From positions 1 to 64,000 of the forward strand of contig NZ_JAFAGS010000007.1 of assembly GCF_019237635.1 (NCBI RefSeq): a stretch of 64,000 nt of DNA, given 5' to 3'. The notes beneath the pieces were generated by a model, which made no database searches, was not told the DNA's origin, and worked only from the letters and a program-made list of their open reading frames with translations. This DNA comes from Pluralibacter sp. (GTDB taxonomy: Bacteria > Pseudomonadota > Gammaproteobacteria > Enterobacterales > Enterobacteriaceae). Shown one piece after another: positions 1 through 9,142 of the stretch (position 1 is the stretch's first letter; each line of letters opens with the position of its first letter). The translations under genes were made by a program, and so were the position numbers.

Positions 1-186
1 AAATTGTGCGGCCCGTTCAGTATCTGCTATTCCTAATTTCTGAAAATAATCAGTAAGGCCATAGATATTATGCTTCACCATCCAGTAGCCCATTGCCGCT
101 ACGTCCAGTGAATGCCAGCACAGTAAGTGGTAATCATCGCCACCGCCCTTTTCATTCTGGCGGGTTTTCCCCCAATAATTAAACAT
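1..186 (-). CDS. cas3: Cas3 of type I-E CRISPR-Cas, 5' end only (partial)
   Basis: This is a 62-codon open frame running off the left edge; it is short and lies under a plus-strand shadow frame, so it is easily missed. Translation from ATG 186 begins MFNYWGKTRQ and continues with YHLLCWHSLDVAAMGYW at about residues 19-35. The YWGK start and the His-x(4)-His-x-LDVAA block match the beginning of the HD nuclease domain of type I-E Cas3, the helicase-nuclease that degrades Cascade-bound DNA. Position downstream of and co-oriented with cysH is the same as ygcB (cas3) in E. coli K-12. The rest of the protein, the cas operon and the arrays must lie to the left. About 145 bp of AT-rich DNA (187-331) between the cysH terminator and this start would hold its promoter; I see no clear -35/-10 there. 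The family call is firm, the subtype likely. Confidence 0.85.
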   Translation of the reverse strand, partial: MFNYWGKTRQNEKGGGDDYHLLCWHSLDVAAMGYWMVKHNIYGLTDYFQKLGIADTERAAQF

Positions 187-331
187 CACCACAGATATTC
201 CATCTGGCAGAGAAAGAAATATCGATGGTCACGTATCCAGCAGATTATATTTGTGACTTATATCAACAAACCATATTTCACCATTGAATTCTGGGTATTA
301 TTTCGTACTAAAAAAAGCTTGCTCTATTCTA

Positions 332-357
332 GAAAAACATCCCGGAATAACCGGGAT
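332..357 (-). terminator. Intrinsic terminator of cysJIH
   Basis: On the minus strand a 7-bp perfect stem ATCCCGG/CCGGGAT with a TTATT loop is followed by GTTTTTCT. It lies 35 bp after the cysH stop and separates the cys operon from cas3. Confidence 0.85.
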
Positions 358-392
358 AAGAAATTGAAATAGAGTGAGTAGTGTCGACTTTA

Positions 393-1127
393 TCACCCTT
401 CGTGCAACCCGCACTCCCGCTTCAGCCCAAAAAAGCGCGTCTCTTCTTCCGCCATACCGGGTTCCCATTTACGGGTTGTGTGGGTGTCGCCCACAGAGAG
501 GTAGCCCTGGTCCCACAGCGGATGGTACTTCAGGCCGTGCTTTTGCAGATACTGGTACACCGTACGGTTGTCCCAGTCGATGATCGGCAGCACTTTGAAC
601 ACCCCGCGCTGGATAGCCAGTACCGGCAGATTCGCCCGGCTACCGGACTGTTCGCGCCGCAGACCGGCAAACCAGGTCTGCGCGTTCAGCTCTTTCAGTG
701 CCCGGTTCATCGGCTCAACCTTGTTGATTGCATTATATTTCTCAATGCCGTCAACACCCTGCTCCCACAGTTTGCCGTGGCGCGCCTCCTGCCAGGCCGC
801 GCTCTGCTCCGCGCGGTAGACCTTGAGGTTCAGCCCGAGTCTGTCCGTTAGTTCATCGATAAACTGATAGGTTTCCGGGAACAGGTAGCCGGTATCGGTG
901 AGGATCACCGGAATGTCCGGACGAACCGAATTCACCAGATGCAGACTGACCGCCGCCTGAATCCCAAAGCTCGACGAGAGCACATAATCGCCCGGCAGGT
1001 TTTCCAGCGCCCACGCCACGCGTCCTTCGGCGTCCAGCGTTTCCAGATGGGCGTTGGTTTCGGCGAGCGCCAGGACGCGTTCGACGTTTGGCAGTTCGTT
1101 AAGGGCGTTAAGAAAGAGTACCGACAT
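393..1127 (-). CDS. cysH: Phosphoadenosine phosphosulfate (PAPS) reductase
   Basis: CysH reduces PAPS to sulfite and adenosine 3',5'-bisphosphate using thioredoxin, in the cytoplasm, during assimilatory sulfate reduction. The 244-residue length equals the E. coli enzyme. The N-terminal half carries the PP-loop-type nucleotide-binding motif ([16 protein letters not shown], about residues 49-64), followed by [11 protein letters not shown]. The catalytic cysteine sits in the C-terminal tail ECGLHEG. The enzyme lacks the paired cysteines of iron-sulfur APS reductases, so PAPS is the expected substrate. The start ATG is preceded by GAGAGG. It is the last gene of cysJIH, 15 bp after cysI, and is expected to be under CysB control from the promoter upstream of cysJ. 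Confidence 0.97.
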   Translation of the reverse strand: MSVLFLNALNELPNVERVLALAETNAHLETLDAEGRVAWALENLPGDYVLSSSFGIQAAVSLHLVNSVRPDIPVILTDTGYLFPETYQFIDELTDRLGLNLKVYRAEQSAAWQEARHGKLWEQGVDGIEKYNAINKVEPMNRALKELNAQTWFAGLRREQSGSRANLPVLAIQRGVFKVLPIIDWDNRTVYQYLQKHGLKYHPLWDQGYLSVGDTHTTRKWEPGMAEEETRFFGLKRECGLHEG

Positions 1128-1142
1128 AATGACCTCTCGTTG

Positions 1143-2855
1143 TTACTCCCAGAAATCCCGGGCCGGATCGAGCACCGGGCGTATGATGCCCGCACGCACC
1201 GTAAAGTCGCCGAAGCCTTCACACGCTTCACGCTCTTTCGCCCAGCGTCCAACCAGTTCGTCGACCGAATCGAGGATCTCCGATTCGGTAATGTTTTCGC
1301 GATACATCCGAGGGATACGCGTACCGATGCGGTTGCCGCCCAGATGCAGGTTGTAACGGCCCGGCGCTTTACCGACCAGCCCCATCTCCGCCAGCATCGC
1401 GCGGCCACAGCCGTTCGGGCAGCCGGTCACCCGCATCACAATATGTTCATCCGCAATACCGTGTTTCCCCAGAATCGCTTCCACTTTGTCAGTGAACGAC
1501 GGCAGGAAGCGCTCGGCCTCCGCCATCGCCAGCGGACAGGTCGGAAACGACACGCAGGCCATTGAGTTTTCACGCTGCGGTTTCACTGCCGCCATCAGCC
1601 CATGGTCGCGCGCCAGTTTTTCGATCTTCGCTTTTTCGCTTTCCGGGACGCTGGCGACGATCAGGTTCTGGTTCGCCGTCAGGCGGAACTCGCCTTTGTG
1701 GATCTTCGCGATCTCCAGCAAACCCGTCTTCAGCGGACGACCCGGATAATCCAGAATACGACCGTTTTCGATAAACAGCGTCAGGTGCCAGTGATTGTCG
1801 ATACCTTTCACCCAGCCGATACGGTCGCCGCGACCGGTGAATTCGTACGGGCGGACAGGTTCAAATTTGATACCGGCGCGACGCTCAACCTCGGCTTTAA
1901 ACGTCTCAACACCGACGCGTTCCAGGGTGTATTTGGTTTTCGCGTTTTTACGGTCGGTACGGTTGCCCCAGTCTCGCTGGGTCGTCACCACCGCTTCGGC
2001 TACCGCCAGCGTGTGCTCCAGCGGCAGGAAGCCGAACTCGCTGGCGGTGCGGGCATAGGTTTTCTTGTTGCCGTGCTCAATGGACAAACCGCCGCCCACC
2101 AGCAGGTTAAAGCCGACCAGCTTGCCGTTTTCCGCAATCGCCACAAAGTTCATGTCGTTGGCGTGCAGATCGATATCGTTCTGCGGCGGGATCACCACCG
2201 TGGTTTTGAACTTACGCGGCAGATAGGTCTGGCCGAGGATCGGTTCTTCGTCGGTGGTGGCGACTTTTTCCTGATCGAGCCAGATCTCCGCATAGGCGCG
2301 GGTGCGCGGCAGCAGGTGCTCGGAGATCTTCTTCGCCCACTCATAGGCCTGCGCGTGCAGCTCGGACTCATACGGATTCGAAGTGCACAGCACGTTACGG
2401 TTCATGTCGTTGGCGGTCGCCAGCGCGTCCAGCCCGACGGAGTGCAGCATCTGGTGTACCGGTTTCACGTTCTTTTTCAGAATACCGTGGAACTGGAAGG
2501 TCTGACGGTTAGTCAGACGGATGCTGCCATAGATCGTGTTGTCATGGGCGAACTTATCGATCGCCTGCCACTGTTTAGTGGTGATCACCCCACCCGGCAG
2601 GCGGCAGCGCAGCAGCATCGCGTGGCGCGGCTCCAGCTTTTGCGCCGCACGTTCGGCGCGGATATCGCGATCGTCCTGCTGATACATACCGTGGAAGCGG
2701 ATCAGCAGGAAGTTGTCGCCGTTGAAACCGCCGGTCAGACCGTCATTCAAATCTTCGGCAATGGTGCCGCGCAGGTAGTTGCTCTCAACCTTCATGCGCT
2801 CGGCATCCGTCAGTTTGCCTTCGACCACCCGTGGGCCAGGATGTTTTTCGCTCAT
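1143..2855 (-). CDS. cysI: Sulfite reductase hemoprotein (beta) subunit
   Basis: CysI carries the siroheme and [4Fe-4S] cluster that reduce sulfite to sulfide by six electrons from CysJ flavoprotein; the holoenzyme is alpha8-beta4. The 570-residue protein has two ferredoxin-like sulfite/nitrite reductase half domains. The cluster and siroheme cysteines are visible in CVSFPTCPL and, further on, [11 protein letters not shown] (around residues 434-483), the expected Cx5C...Cx3C pattern. Its ATG overlaps the cysJ stop by one base (TAATG), indicating translational coupling. The sequence ends RDFWE. Nothing unusual is seen. Confidence 0.97.
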   Translation of the reverse strand: MSEKHPGPRVVEGKLTDAERMKVESNYLRGTIAEDLNDGLTGGFNGDNFLLIRFHGMYQQDDRDIRAERAAQKLEPRHAMLLRCRLPGGVITTKQWQAIDKFAHDNTIYGSIRLTNRQTFQFHGILKKNVKPVHQMLHSVGLDALATANDMNRNVLCTSNPYESELHAQAYEWAKKISEHLLPRTRAYAEIWLDQEKVATTDEEPILGQTYLPRKFKTTVVIPPQNDIDLHANDMNFVAIAENGKLVGFNLLVGGGLSIEHGNKKTYARTASEFGFLPLEHTLAVAEAVVTTQRDWGNRTDRKNAKTKYTLERVGVETFKAEVERRAGIKFEPVRPYEFTGRGDRIGWVKGIDNHWHLTLFIENGRILDYPGRPLKTGLLEIAKIHKGEFRLTANQNLIVASVPESEKAKIEKLARDHGLMAAVKPQRENSMACVSFPTCPLAMAEAERFLPSFTDKVEAILGKHGIADEHIVMRVTGCPNGCGRAMLAEMGLVGKAPGRYNLHLGGNRIGTRIPRMYRENITESEILDSVDELVGRWAKEREACEGFGDFTVRAGIIRPVLDPARDFWE

Positions 2856-4657
2856 TAGTAGACATCTCGCTGATAACGGCGCTCTACGCGCAGCTCACTT
2901 AAAAATTCATCCGCCGTTTCGGCATCCATACCGCCGAATTCGGCAATCACGTCCAGTAACGCCTGTTCAACGTCTTTCGCCATGCGATTGGCGTCGCCGC
3001 AGACATAAATGTGGGCGCCGTCATTGATCCAGCGCCACAGCTCTGCGCCCTGTGCGCGCAGTTTGTCTTGTACATAGACTTTTTCTTTTTGGTCGCGGGA
3101 CCAGGCCAGATCGATGCGCGAGAGCACACCTTCTTTCACGTAACGCTGCCACTCCAGCTGGTAGAGGAAGTCGTCAGTGAAGTGCGGGTTGCCGAAGAAC
3201 AGCCAGTTTTTTCCGCCAGACCCGTCAGCCGCACGCTGTTGCATAAAGGCGCGGAACGGCGCAATACCGGTACCGGGGCCAATCATAATCACCGGCGTTT
3301 GCGGGTTGGTCGGCAGACGGAAGTTATCGTTATGTTCGATAAAGACGCGCACTTCGCCCTCTTCTTCCACGCGATCGGCCAGGAAACTTGAAGCGCCACC
3401 GGCGCGCGCGCGTCCTTCGATGTCATAACGCACTACGCCTACAGTGACATGCACTTCGCTCTCCACCTCCGCCTGCGAAGAGGCAATAGAGTACAGGCGC
3501 GGCGTCAGCGGGCGCAGCAGGCCAGTCAGCGCCTCTGCATCCAATTGCGCCGGCGCGAACCGCACCATATCGACAATCGGCGTCACGGCGGCATAGTGCT
3601 GAAGTTTCGCCCTGTCGCCCACCAGCGGCAGCAGCGCTTTGCTGCGGGTCAGCGTGGCGTAATGCTCAACGATATTTGCCGTGTTCACCGTCAGCTCGAA
3701 CTGCCACTGCAACGCTTCAGAGAGCGGCTGCGTTTTACCTTCAACGGTGACCGGCTCGTCGCCTTTCAGCCACAGCAGCTCTACCAGCTCTTTCACTAAT
3801 GCCGGGTCGTTCTGGTACCAGACGCCCAGCGCGTCGCCGGGCTGATAGCGCAGGCCGGAATCGCCTAAATCGATTTCGATATGACGCACGTCTTTTTGTG
3901 AATCGCGGCCGGTAATCTTCTGGTTAACGCAGAGCGTCGCCGTCAGTGGCGAGTCTTTGGTATACGGGCTGGTATGAACCTCGTTGAAGGCGCCGGTCGC
4001 GCTCGCCGGGAGAGCGCCCGTCGCCGCTGGCGCGCGCGCTTTCAGCACTTCAACCACCCGCTCGCGCCACTGCGCCGCCGCGGCCTGATATTCAACGTCG
4101 GCATCGACCCTGTCCAGAAGGCGTTCGCCGCCGAGTTCCGCCAGACGGCTGTCGAAATCTTTGCCGGACTGGCAGAAGAATTCATAGGAGGTATCGCCAA
4201 GGCCGAACACCGCAAACGCGGTATTGTCGAGCTTCGGCGCTTTTTTCGAGAACAGGAATTTGTGCAGAGCGACCGCTTCTTCCGCTGGTTCGCCTTCACC
4301 CTGGGTAGACGCCACCACCAGCAGCAGTTTTTCTGATGCGATTTGCTTAAATTTGTAATCTCCGGCGTTAACCAGATTCACATTCAGCTTTGCCGCCAGC
4401 AGATCATCGCGAAGCACCTCCGCCACGCGGCGAGCATTGCCGGTCTGAGAGGCACAAATCACTGTTATCGCCGGCACCTCCGCCGCCTGCGCGGGGGCAG
4501 ACGCCACCGCGCCCGGATGCTGGTTCAGCATGCCCCAGAAATAGCCGGACGCCCAGGCAAGCTGGGTGGGAGAAAAATCGGTTGTGGCTGCCTGCAGGCG
4601 TGCCAGCTGCTCCGGGTTTAGCGGAAGCAATGCGGAAGAAGGGGCCTGTGTTGTCAT
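2855..4657 (-). CDS. cysJ: Sulfite reductase flavoprotein (alpha) subunit
   Basis: CysJ passes electrons from NADPH through FAD and FMN to CysI. The 600-residue sequence has a flavodoxin-like FMN domain beginning at [17 protein letters not shown] (about residues 64-80), a connecting and FAD-binding region with RLYSIASSQ (about 388-396), and a C-terminal NADPH-binding domain with [12 protein letters not shown] and [12 protein letters not shown]. It ends RRYQRDVY, as in E. coli. It is the first gene of cysJIH; the 304-bp upstream gap shared with divergent queD should hold the CysB-dependent promoter. Confidence 0.97.
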   Translation of the reverse strand: MTTQAPSSALLPLNPEQLARLQAATTDFSPTQLAWASGYFWGMLNQHPGAVASAPAQAAEVPAITVICASQTGNARRVAEVLRDDLLAAKLNVNLVNAGDYKFKQIASEKLLLVVASTQGEGEPAEEAVALHKFLFSKKAPKLDNTAFAVFGLGDTSYEFFCQSGKDFDSRLAELGGERLLDRVDADVEYQAAAAQWRERVVEVLKARAPAATGALPASATGAFNEVHTSPYTKDSPLTATLCVNQKITGRDSQKDVRHIEIDLGDSGLRYQPGDALGVWYQNDPALVKELVELLWLKGDEPVTVEGKTQPLSEALQWQFELTVNTANIVEHYATLTRSKALLPLVGDRAKLQHYAAVTPIVDMVRFAPAQLDAEALTGLLRPLTPRLYSIASSQAEVESEVHVTVGVVRYDIEGRARAGGASSFLADRVEEEGEVRVFIEHNDNFRLPTNPQTPVIMIGPGTGIAPFRAFMQQRAADGSGGKNWLFFGNPHFTDDFLYQLEWQRYVKEGVLSRIDLAWSRDQKEKVYVQDKLRAQGAELWRWINDGAHIYVCGDANRMAKDVEQALLDVIAEFGGMDAETADEFLSELRVERRYQRDVY

Positions 4658-4961
4658 GCGTCGTTATGTTCCAGTAGCAAAGCCGAATTTAAGCGAGAAA
4701 ACCCAAACTGGGGATAAGGTTAACGGCGGGGATAGTAACAATTAAAGAAAGGATAGAAATAATAAATAACCAAATGGACTAACCTGTTTTAGTTATCGTC
4801 CTTACCTGCAAAACAGATAACTCAATTAATTGAAAAATATAGAAATCCTTCATATTCCGTCGTTATAAATAGGCGACAATGGTAAATGGCGGTTTTAATC
4901 AATGCGAAAAAAAACGCTTTCCGGTATCATGCGCCGGTTTTTTCCGCATTTTTGAGAGTTC
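4658..4961. promoter_or_regulatory. Divergent cysJ/queD control region
   Basis: This AT-rich gap separates two divergent genes. It contains a nested inverted repeat: CTGTTTT at 4784-4790 and AGTTATC at 4791-4797 are mirrored by AAAACAG at 4809-4815 and GATAACT at 4816-4822. From established knowledge cysJIH is activated by CysB with N-acetylserine, and CysB sites are loosely defined, so this repeat is a candidate operator only. A TTGAAA at 4830-4835 could be a -35 for queD, but the matching -10 is poor. No preQ1 riboswitch fold is apparent. Confidence 0.45.
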
Positions 4962-5327
4962 ATGATGTCCACCACCCTGTTTAAAGATTTCACCTTTGAA
5001 GCCGCCCACCGCCTGCCGCACGTACCGGAAGGCCACAAGTGCGGTCGCCTGCACGGGCACTCCTTTATGGTTCGTCTGGAAATCACCGGCGAGGTGGATC
5101 CGCATACGGGTTGGATCATGGATTTTGCTGAGCTGAAGGCGGCGTTTAAGCCGACTTACGATCGTCTCGATCATTACTGCCTGAACGATATTCCCGGCCT
5201 GTCCAATCCCACCAGCGAAGTGCTGGCGAAATGGATCTGGGATCAAATGAAACCGCAGGTCCCCCTGCTGAGCGCAGTCATGATCAAAGAAACCTGCACC
5301 GCAGGCTGCATTTATCGCGGGGAGTGA
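4962..5327 (+). CDS. queD: 6-carboxy-5,6,7,8-tetrahydropterin synthase
   Basis: QueD converts dihydroneopterin triphosphate to 6-carboxytetrahydropterin, an early step of queuosine synthesis. The 121-residue protein has the 6-pyruvoyl-tetrahydropterin synthase fold: zinc ligands FEAAHRLP and GRLHGHSF (His near residues 16, 31 and 33), catalytic Cys in GHKCGR, and LDHYCLN, where the first His is the conserved catalytic one. It ends [13 protein letters not shown] as in E. coli. Two consecutive ATG codons open the gene; the second (4965) is equally possible. It stands alone, divergent from cysJ and 66 bp before ygcN. queE and queF of the same pathway are also in this window. Confidence 0.95.
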   Translation: MMSTTLFKDFTFEAAHRLPHVPEGHKCGRLHGHSFMVRLEITGEVDPHTGWIMDFAELKAAFKPTYDRLDHYCLNDIPGLSNPTSEVLAKWIWDQMKPQVPLLSAVMIKETCTAGCIYRGE

Positions 5328-5393
5328 TAAGGGTCAATTCGCCCCGGATACCGCCATGGTAGGGTGAAGCGTTCTTGAATGCAGGAGCGCAGG

Positions 5394-6662
5394 ATGGCGG
5401 ACGATTTTGACATTATCATTATTGGCGCAGGGATAGCGGGCACGACCTGCGCACTCCTCTGCGCCCGTGCCGGGCTGTCAGTGCTACTGCTTGAGCGTGG
5501 CGAACAGCCAGGCCAAAAAAACCTCTCCGGCGGTCGACTCTACGGCTACGCTCTCAACGACATCATCCCCGGCTTTACCGACCACGCGCCGCTGGAGCGC
5601 GCCATCACCCACGAACATTTTTCTCTGCTGACCGACAGCGGCGCGACCACGCTTAACCACCAGCAACCGGCCAGCCCGTCCTGGAGTATTCTGCGCGCGC
5701 ATTTTGACCCCTGGTATGCCGCACAGGCGCAAGCGGCTGGCGCGCAGTGCCTGTACGGCGTAACCGTGGACGCGCTGCACCGGGAGCACGGCCGCGTGAC
5801 GGGCGTGCTGTGTGATGGTGAACTGCTGCGCGCGGGCGTCGTGGTGCTGGCGGAAGGGGCGAATAGCCTGCTGGCGGAACAGAGCGGCCTGATAGCCTCA
5901 CCGTCACCGACCAGTATGGCGCTCGGCATTAAAGAAACCCTGGCGCTGGAGCCTGCCCGCCTCGAAGAGCGTTTTCATCTTGAGGCGCATCAGGGCGCGG
6001 CATGGCTGTTTAGCGGCAACTTGTGTGGCAGCAAACCGGCGGGCGCATTTTTGTATACCAACCGCCAGTCGCTGTCGCTCGGCATTGTTGCCCCGCTGGC
6101 GTCGCTGCGCGATGGCCCTGCGGCGGCATCCGCCCTGCTTTCTCAACTCAAGGAGCACCCCACGCTACGCCCGCTGCTGCGCGGCGCGCAAACGCTGGAG
6201 TATGGTGCCCATCTGGTGCCTGAGGGCGGGCTTAACAGCCTGCCGGGACAACGGGCAGGCAACGGGTGGCTGCTGGTCGGGGATACGCTACGCACCTGCA
6301 TCAACGCCGGGTTTACCATTCGCGGTATGGATATGGCGGTACTGAGCGCCAGGGCAGCGGCGGATACGCTGATCGCCGCCCGCCGCACACCGGACATTCC
6401 GCTGCATGCGCTGTACGATCGCCAGTTGCAAAAAAGCCTGCTCTGGCGGCAGCTCAAACGCTATCAGCGGCTGCCCGCCCTGCTACAGCGCAGCGGCTGG
6501 TATCAGGCATGGCCCACGTTGTGCAGTGGGGTGATGGCCGACCTGAGCCGCGCCGATGCCGACGTGAATCCTGCGCTATGGCGCATCCTGCTGCGCCACG
6601 GCCGCCGCAGGGGGCTACGCCGCCTGACCGCCGATATAATAAGGAGCCTGCAATGTCTGTAA
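5394..6662 (+). CDS. ygcN: FixC-like FAD-dependent electron-transfer oxidoreductase YgcN
   Basis: The 422-residue protein resembles FixC and ETF:quinone oxidoreductases, which pass electrons from electron-transfer flavoprotein to quinone. A Rossmann FAD motif IIIIGAGIAGTTCA lies at residues 7-20, followed by LLERGEQPGQKNLSGGRLY, and a second FAD contact GNGWLLVGD near residue 300. I start at 5394 (MADDFD) because AGGAG at 5382-5386 is well placed; the in-frame ATG at 5379 would contain that site. The next gene encodes the FixX-like partner and overlaps its end. Physiological substrate is unknown; the neighbours ygcQR encode the likely electron donor. Confidence 0.88.
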   Translation: MADDFDIIIIGAGIAGTTCALLCARAGLSVLLLERGEQPGQKNLSGGRLYGYALNDIIPGFTDHAPLERAITHEHFSLLTDSGATTLNHQQPASPSWSILRAHFDPWYAAQAQAAGAQCLYGVTVDALHREHGRVTGVLCDGELLRAGVVVLAEGANSLLAEQSGLIASPSPTSMALGIKETLALEPARLEERFHLEAHQGAAWLFSGNLCGSKPAGAFLYTNRQSLSLGIVAPLASLRDGPAAASALLSQLKEHPTLRPLLRGAQTLEYGAHLVPEGGLNSLPGQRAGNGWLLVGDTLRTCINAGFTIRGMDMAVLSARAAADTLIAARRTPDIPLHALYDRQLQKSLLWRQLKRYQRLPALLQRSGWYQAWPTLCSGVMADLSRADADVNPALWRILLRHGRRRGLRRLTADIIRSLQCL

Positions 6663-6925
6663 GCGAAAGCCTGGCGCAAAACTGCTATCACCCTGACCGC
6701 CGTTCTCACATCGACCTACAGGATGACGTGGATGAACAGCAGGCGGCATTACTGGAAAAGATCTGTCCCGCAGGCTTGTTTCAGCGCGATGCCGATGGCA
6801 GGCTGATATTTCATCATCAGGGCTGCCTTGAGTGCGGCTGTTGTCGGTTAATGGTGGGCGATGCGGCGCTCAGCGCCTGGCGCTATCCGCCGTCAGGTTC
6901 CGGCATCGTCTTACGTTTTGGTTAA
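6653..6925 (+). CDS. ygcO: FixX-like ferredoxin YgcO
   Basis: This 90-residue protein starts MSVSESLAQNCYHPD at 6653 after AAGGAG at 6640-6645 and overlaps ygcN by 10 bp. It matches the FixX/ETF-QO ferredoxin family: a cysteine in the CPAGLF segment (about residue 38) and a C-terminal CLECGCCR cluster (about residues 58-65) can ligate one iron-sulfur cluster. In fix systems FixC and FixX act together as the ETF:quinone link, so YgcN-YgcO probably form one complex. It has no separate ORF of its own size in a simple scan because an open frame extends far upstream inside ygcN. Confidence 0.85.
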   Translation: MSVSESLAQNCYHPDRRSHIDLQDDVDEQQAALLEKICPAGLFQRDADGRLIFHHQGCLECGCCRLMVGDAALSAWRYPPSGSGIVLRFG

Positions 6926-6944
6926 CTTTACTAAGGATCACCGC

Positions 6945-7520
6945 GTGCCTTTACTCCACCAGTTACGACAAAACCCGGTTATCGCCGCGGTTAAAGATAA
7001 CGCCAGCCTGCAGCTTGCCATCGCCTCCGAGTGCCAGTTTATCTCCGTGCTGTACGGCAATATCTGCACCATCAGCAGCATCGTGCAGAAAATCAAACAG
7101 GCGGGGAAATTCGCGTTTGTGCATGTCGATTTGCTTGAGGGCGCCTCCAATAAAGAGGTTGTCATTCAGTTTCTGAAGCTGGTCACCCAGGTCGACGGCA
7201 TTATCAGCACCAAAGCCGCAATGCTGAAAGCCGCTCGCGCGGAAGGCTATTTCTGTATTCACCGTCTGTTCATCGTCGACTCCATCTCTTTTCACAACAT
7301 TGATAAACAGGTGGCGCAATCCAACGCCGACTGCATTGAGATCCTGCCAGGGTGTATGCCGAAAGTGCTGGGATGGGTAACGGAAAAGGTCCGTCAGCCG
7401 CTGATTGCGGGCGGGCTGGTGTGCGATGAAGAAGATGCGCGCAACGCGATGGCCGCAGGCGTCGCCGCGCTCTCCACCACCAATACCGACGTCTGGAAAC
7501 TGGCGAAATTACTGAACTGA
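6945..7520 (+). CDS. ygcP: GlpP-family transcription antiterminator YgcP
   Basis: The 191-residue protein belongs to the GlpP family. Bacillus subtilis GlpP binds glpD leader RNA in the presence of glycerol 3-phosphate and prevents termination. Visible features of the TIM-barrel-like family include NPVIAAVKDNASL (residues 8-20), SVLYGNIC, FVHVDLLEG, GIISTK, and the phosphate-loop-like LIAGGLVCDEED plus ALSTTNTDVW at the C-terminus. I choose GTG 6945 (MPLLHQLRQN) because AAGGA lies at 6933-6937 and the length equals E. coli YgcP. The gene follows ygcO by 19 bp. Its 3' end overlaps the 3' end of convergent ygcQ by 12 bp. The twin leader hairpins at 12894-12922 and 13055-13081 are its most likely targets (inference). 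Confidence 0.88.
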   Translation: MPLLHQLRQNPVIAAVKDNASLQLAIASECQFISVLYGNICTISSIVQKIKQAGKFAFVHVDLLEGASNKEVVIQFLKLVTQVDGIISTKAAMLKAARAEGYFCIHRLFIVDSISFHNIDKQVAQSNADCIEILPGCMPKVLGWVTEKVRQPLIAGGLVCDEEDARNAMAAGVAALSTTNTDVWKLAKLLN

Positions 7521-8363
7521 CGCTTGCTGGTAACAGGTAGCGAGCGCTTCAAGCACCTCCGCGGCGTCCCCCACGACGCCGATATCCGCCGCCGCAAACA
7601 CCGACGCGTTAGGGTCATGATTGATAGCCACGATGTAGCGGCTTGCCTCAACCCCGGCCATAAATGCCGACGCGCCGGACGCGCCGACGACAAAACACAG
7701 CGCGGGCGCAACCTGATGCCCGGAAATCCCGAGCATCCGCTGCTCGTCGCAGCCGCCGGACATCACCCGCTGGCGGGAAAAACCCGCCTCAGCGCCTAAC
7801 GCCTGCGCCAGCCTTTCGCTCTCCACGCCGAATGCTCCCTGCCCGCACGCCAGCACCCGCAAGGCGCACAGCAACGGGTTTTGCGCAATATCCTGGTGCG
7901 CCGGCGGTAAAAGGCCAGCACGTAGCGGTGCGGGATGCAGCAGCGTATCGACCGGCAGCCCCGTCGCCTGCCGTGTATTTCCCGCATATCCCGTCGCCAA
8001 AGACAGGCACAACGGCGCGCGGCCCGGCGCCAGCTCTGCGTTCAAGGCGTTGCCGTATACCGCCCGGGAGACGGTCCCTTTTACGGCGTCAAATGCCCGA
8101 ACCTGACAGACTCCGCAGCCCCGTAAACGCCATGCCAGCCGCGTGGCCAGCTCATCGCCGACCATTCCGCCAGCAAAGAGAACGAGGTCCGCAGGAGTAT
8201 GGCGAAACGCGTCTTCCAGCGGCGCCAGCCACTGTTCCGGCAGCGCGCACTCTCCCGTCAGTTGCCAGCAAACCCGGTCGGTCTCCGCCAGCCCGCAATT
8301 TTCGAGAAACGCCGTCAGGGCATGGCCCTCATCCAGATTTCGTATGACCAGCGCAATCTTCAT
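7509..8363 (-). CDS. ygcQ: Electron transfer flavoprotein alpha-like subunit YgcQ
   Basis: The 284-residue protein resembles ETF alpha (FixB): an N-terminal nucleotide-binding-like domain and a C-terminal FAD domain. VVGASGASAFMAGVEASRYIVAINHDPNASVFAAADIGVVGDA (about residues 224-266) is the family's FAD-binding signature, with Ile-Asn-His-Asp where many ETFs have INKD. I start at 8363 (MKIALVIRN), which overlaps the ygcR stop as ATGA. The gene pairs with ygcR; together they should form a soluble heterodimer carrying electrons from a dehydrogenase to YgcNO. Its last codons overlap convergent ygcP. Confidence 0.88.
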   Translation of the reverse strand: MKIALVIRNLDEGHALTAFLENCGLAETDRVCWQLTGECALPEQWLAPLEDAFRHTPADLVLFAGGMVGDELATRLAWRLRGCGVCQVRAFDAVKGTVSRAVYGNALNAELAPGRAPLCLSLATGYAGNTRQATGLPVDTLLHPAPLRAGLLPPAHQDIAQNPLLCALRVLACGQGAFGVESERLAQALGAEAGFSRQRVMSGGCDEQRMLGISGHQVAPALCFVVGASGASAFMAGVEASRYIVAINHDPNASVFAAADIGVVGDAAEVLEALATCYQQASVQ

Positions 8364-9142
8364 CGCCTCATCCTTTCTGCCAGTCCGTCCCGCCACAGCT
8401 GCTGCACATTCTCCTGCGCGCTGCCGCCCGCAATCACCCGCCCCGCCCGCAACTGCGCGTTACGCGCCAGCGCCCGGCACTGAAGCCGCGGTTCGCCAGG
8501 CGGTGTAGCCTCAACAACCTCAACCTCCGCCCGCGCCGCCGCCAGCCGCGCCCGCATTCCGGGGACCCGCAGCGCCAGCTGGCCGCGGTTTTGCACCATC
8601 AGAACCGCAGGCTGTCGCAGTTGCCAGCGACTGATGTGCGTGGCGCTACGGCACTCAACCGCCATTGCGTCGGACGCCGGAAGCAAGCGGCTCACCTGCG
8701 TCAGGCACGGCCAGCCGAGCATCTCCGCCAACAACCAGCCGGTTTGCCCGTTTTGCCCCTCGCTGCTCTGGGTGCCAACCAGCACCATCTCGCTGCTTAA
8801 CCGCCGTACCTGCTGCGCCAGTTGCTCCGCCACCCATGCGGGAGAAAACCGGCTATCCGCCGCACTGTGCAGTAACGTACGTTGACCAATGCCCAGCGCA
8901 GCCAGGTGACGCAGCAGCCCGACGGCGCGATCGTCGCCAAGCGTAATGGCCGCCAGCGCCAGCGTAGGGTCGATATCCCTCGCCTGTAGCATCAGTTCCG
9001 CGGCGCCCTGTTCGTCGTTGCCCATCACCACCCGCATCAGCGAGGGATCTGGCGCCTGGTTCGCGCAGGCCGCCTGCTGCCAGTCCGAGTCGACCAGCAT
9101 CGACAGGTCCGGCTCCGCTTTAAACGCCAACAGAATGTTCAT
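8360..9142 (-). CDS. ygcR: Electron transfer flavoprotein beta-like subunit YgcR
   Basis: The 260-residue protein resembles ETF beta (FixA). It begins MNILLAFKAEPDLSML, has the adenine-nucleotide/flavin loop region AAITLGDDRAVGLLRHLAALG (about residues 64-84), and LVGTQSSEGQNGQTGWLLAEMLGWP (about 121-145), a family hallmark. Its start lies 23 bp inside the end of ygcS and it overlaps ygcQ by 4 bp, so ygcS-ygcR-ygcQ are translationally coupled. Function in K-12 is, to my knowledge, not established experimentally. Confidence 0.88.
   Translation of the reverse strand: MNILLAFKAEPDLSMLVDSDWQQAACANQAPDPSLMRVVMGNDEQGAAELMLQARDIDPTLALAAITLGDDRAVGLLRHLAALGIGQRTLLHSAADSRFSPAWVAEQLAQQVRRLSSEMVLVGTQSSEGQNGQTGWLLAEMLGWPCLTQVSRLLPASDAMAVECRSATHISRWQLRQPAVLMVQNRGQLALRVPGMRARLAAARAEVEVVEATPPGEPRLQCRALARNAQLRAGRVIAGGSAQENVQQLWRDGLAERMRR

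Noticed and set aside
127-372. An 81-codon plus-strand frame at the left edge.
   Set aside because: It is antisense to the cas3 start and covers the cysH terminator; it has basic, low-complexity composition and no ribosome site.
4658-4961. A preQ1 or SAM-type riboswitch upstream of queD or cysJ.
   Set aside because: No matching conserved core or pseudoknot elements were seen; the inverted repeats present fit protein operators better.
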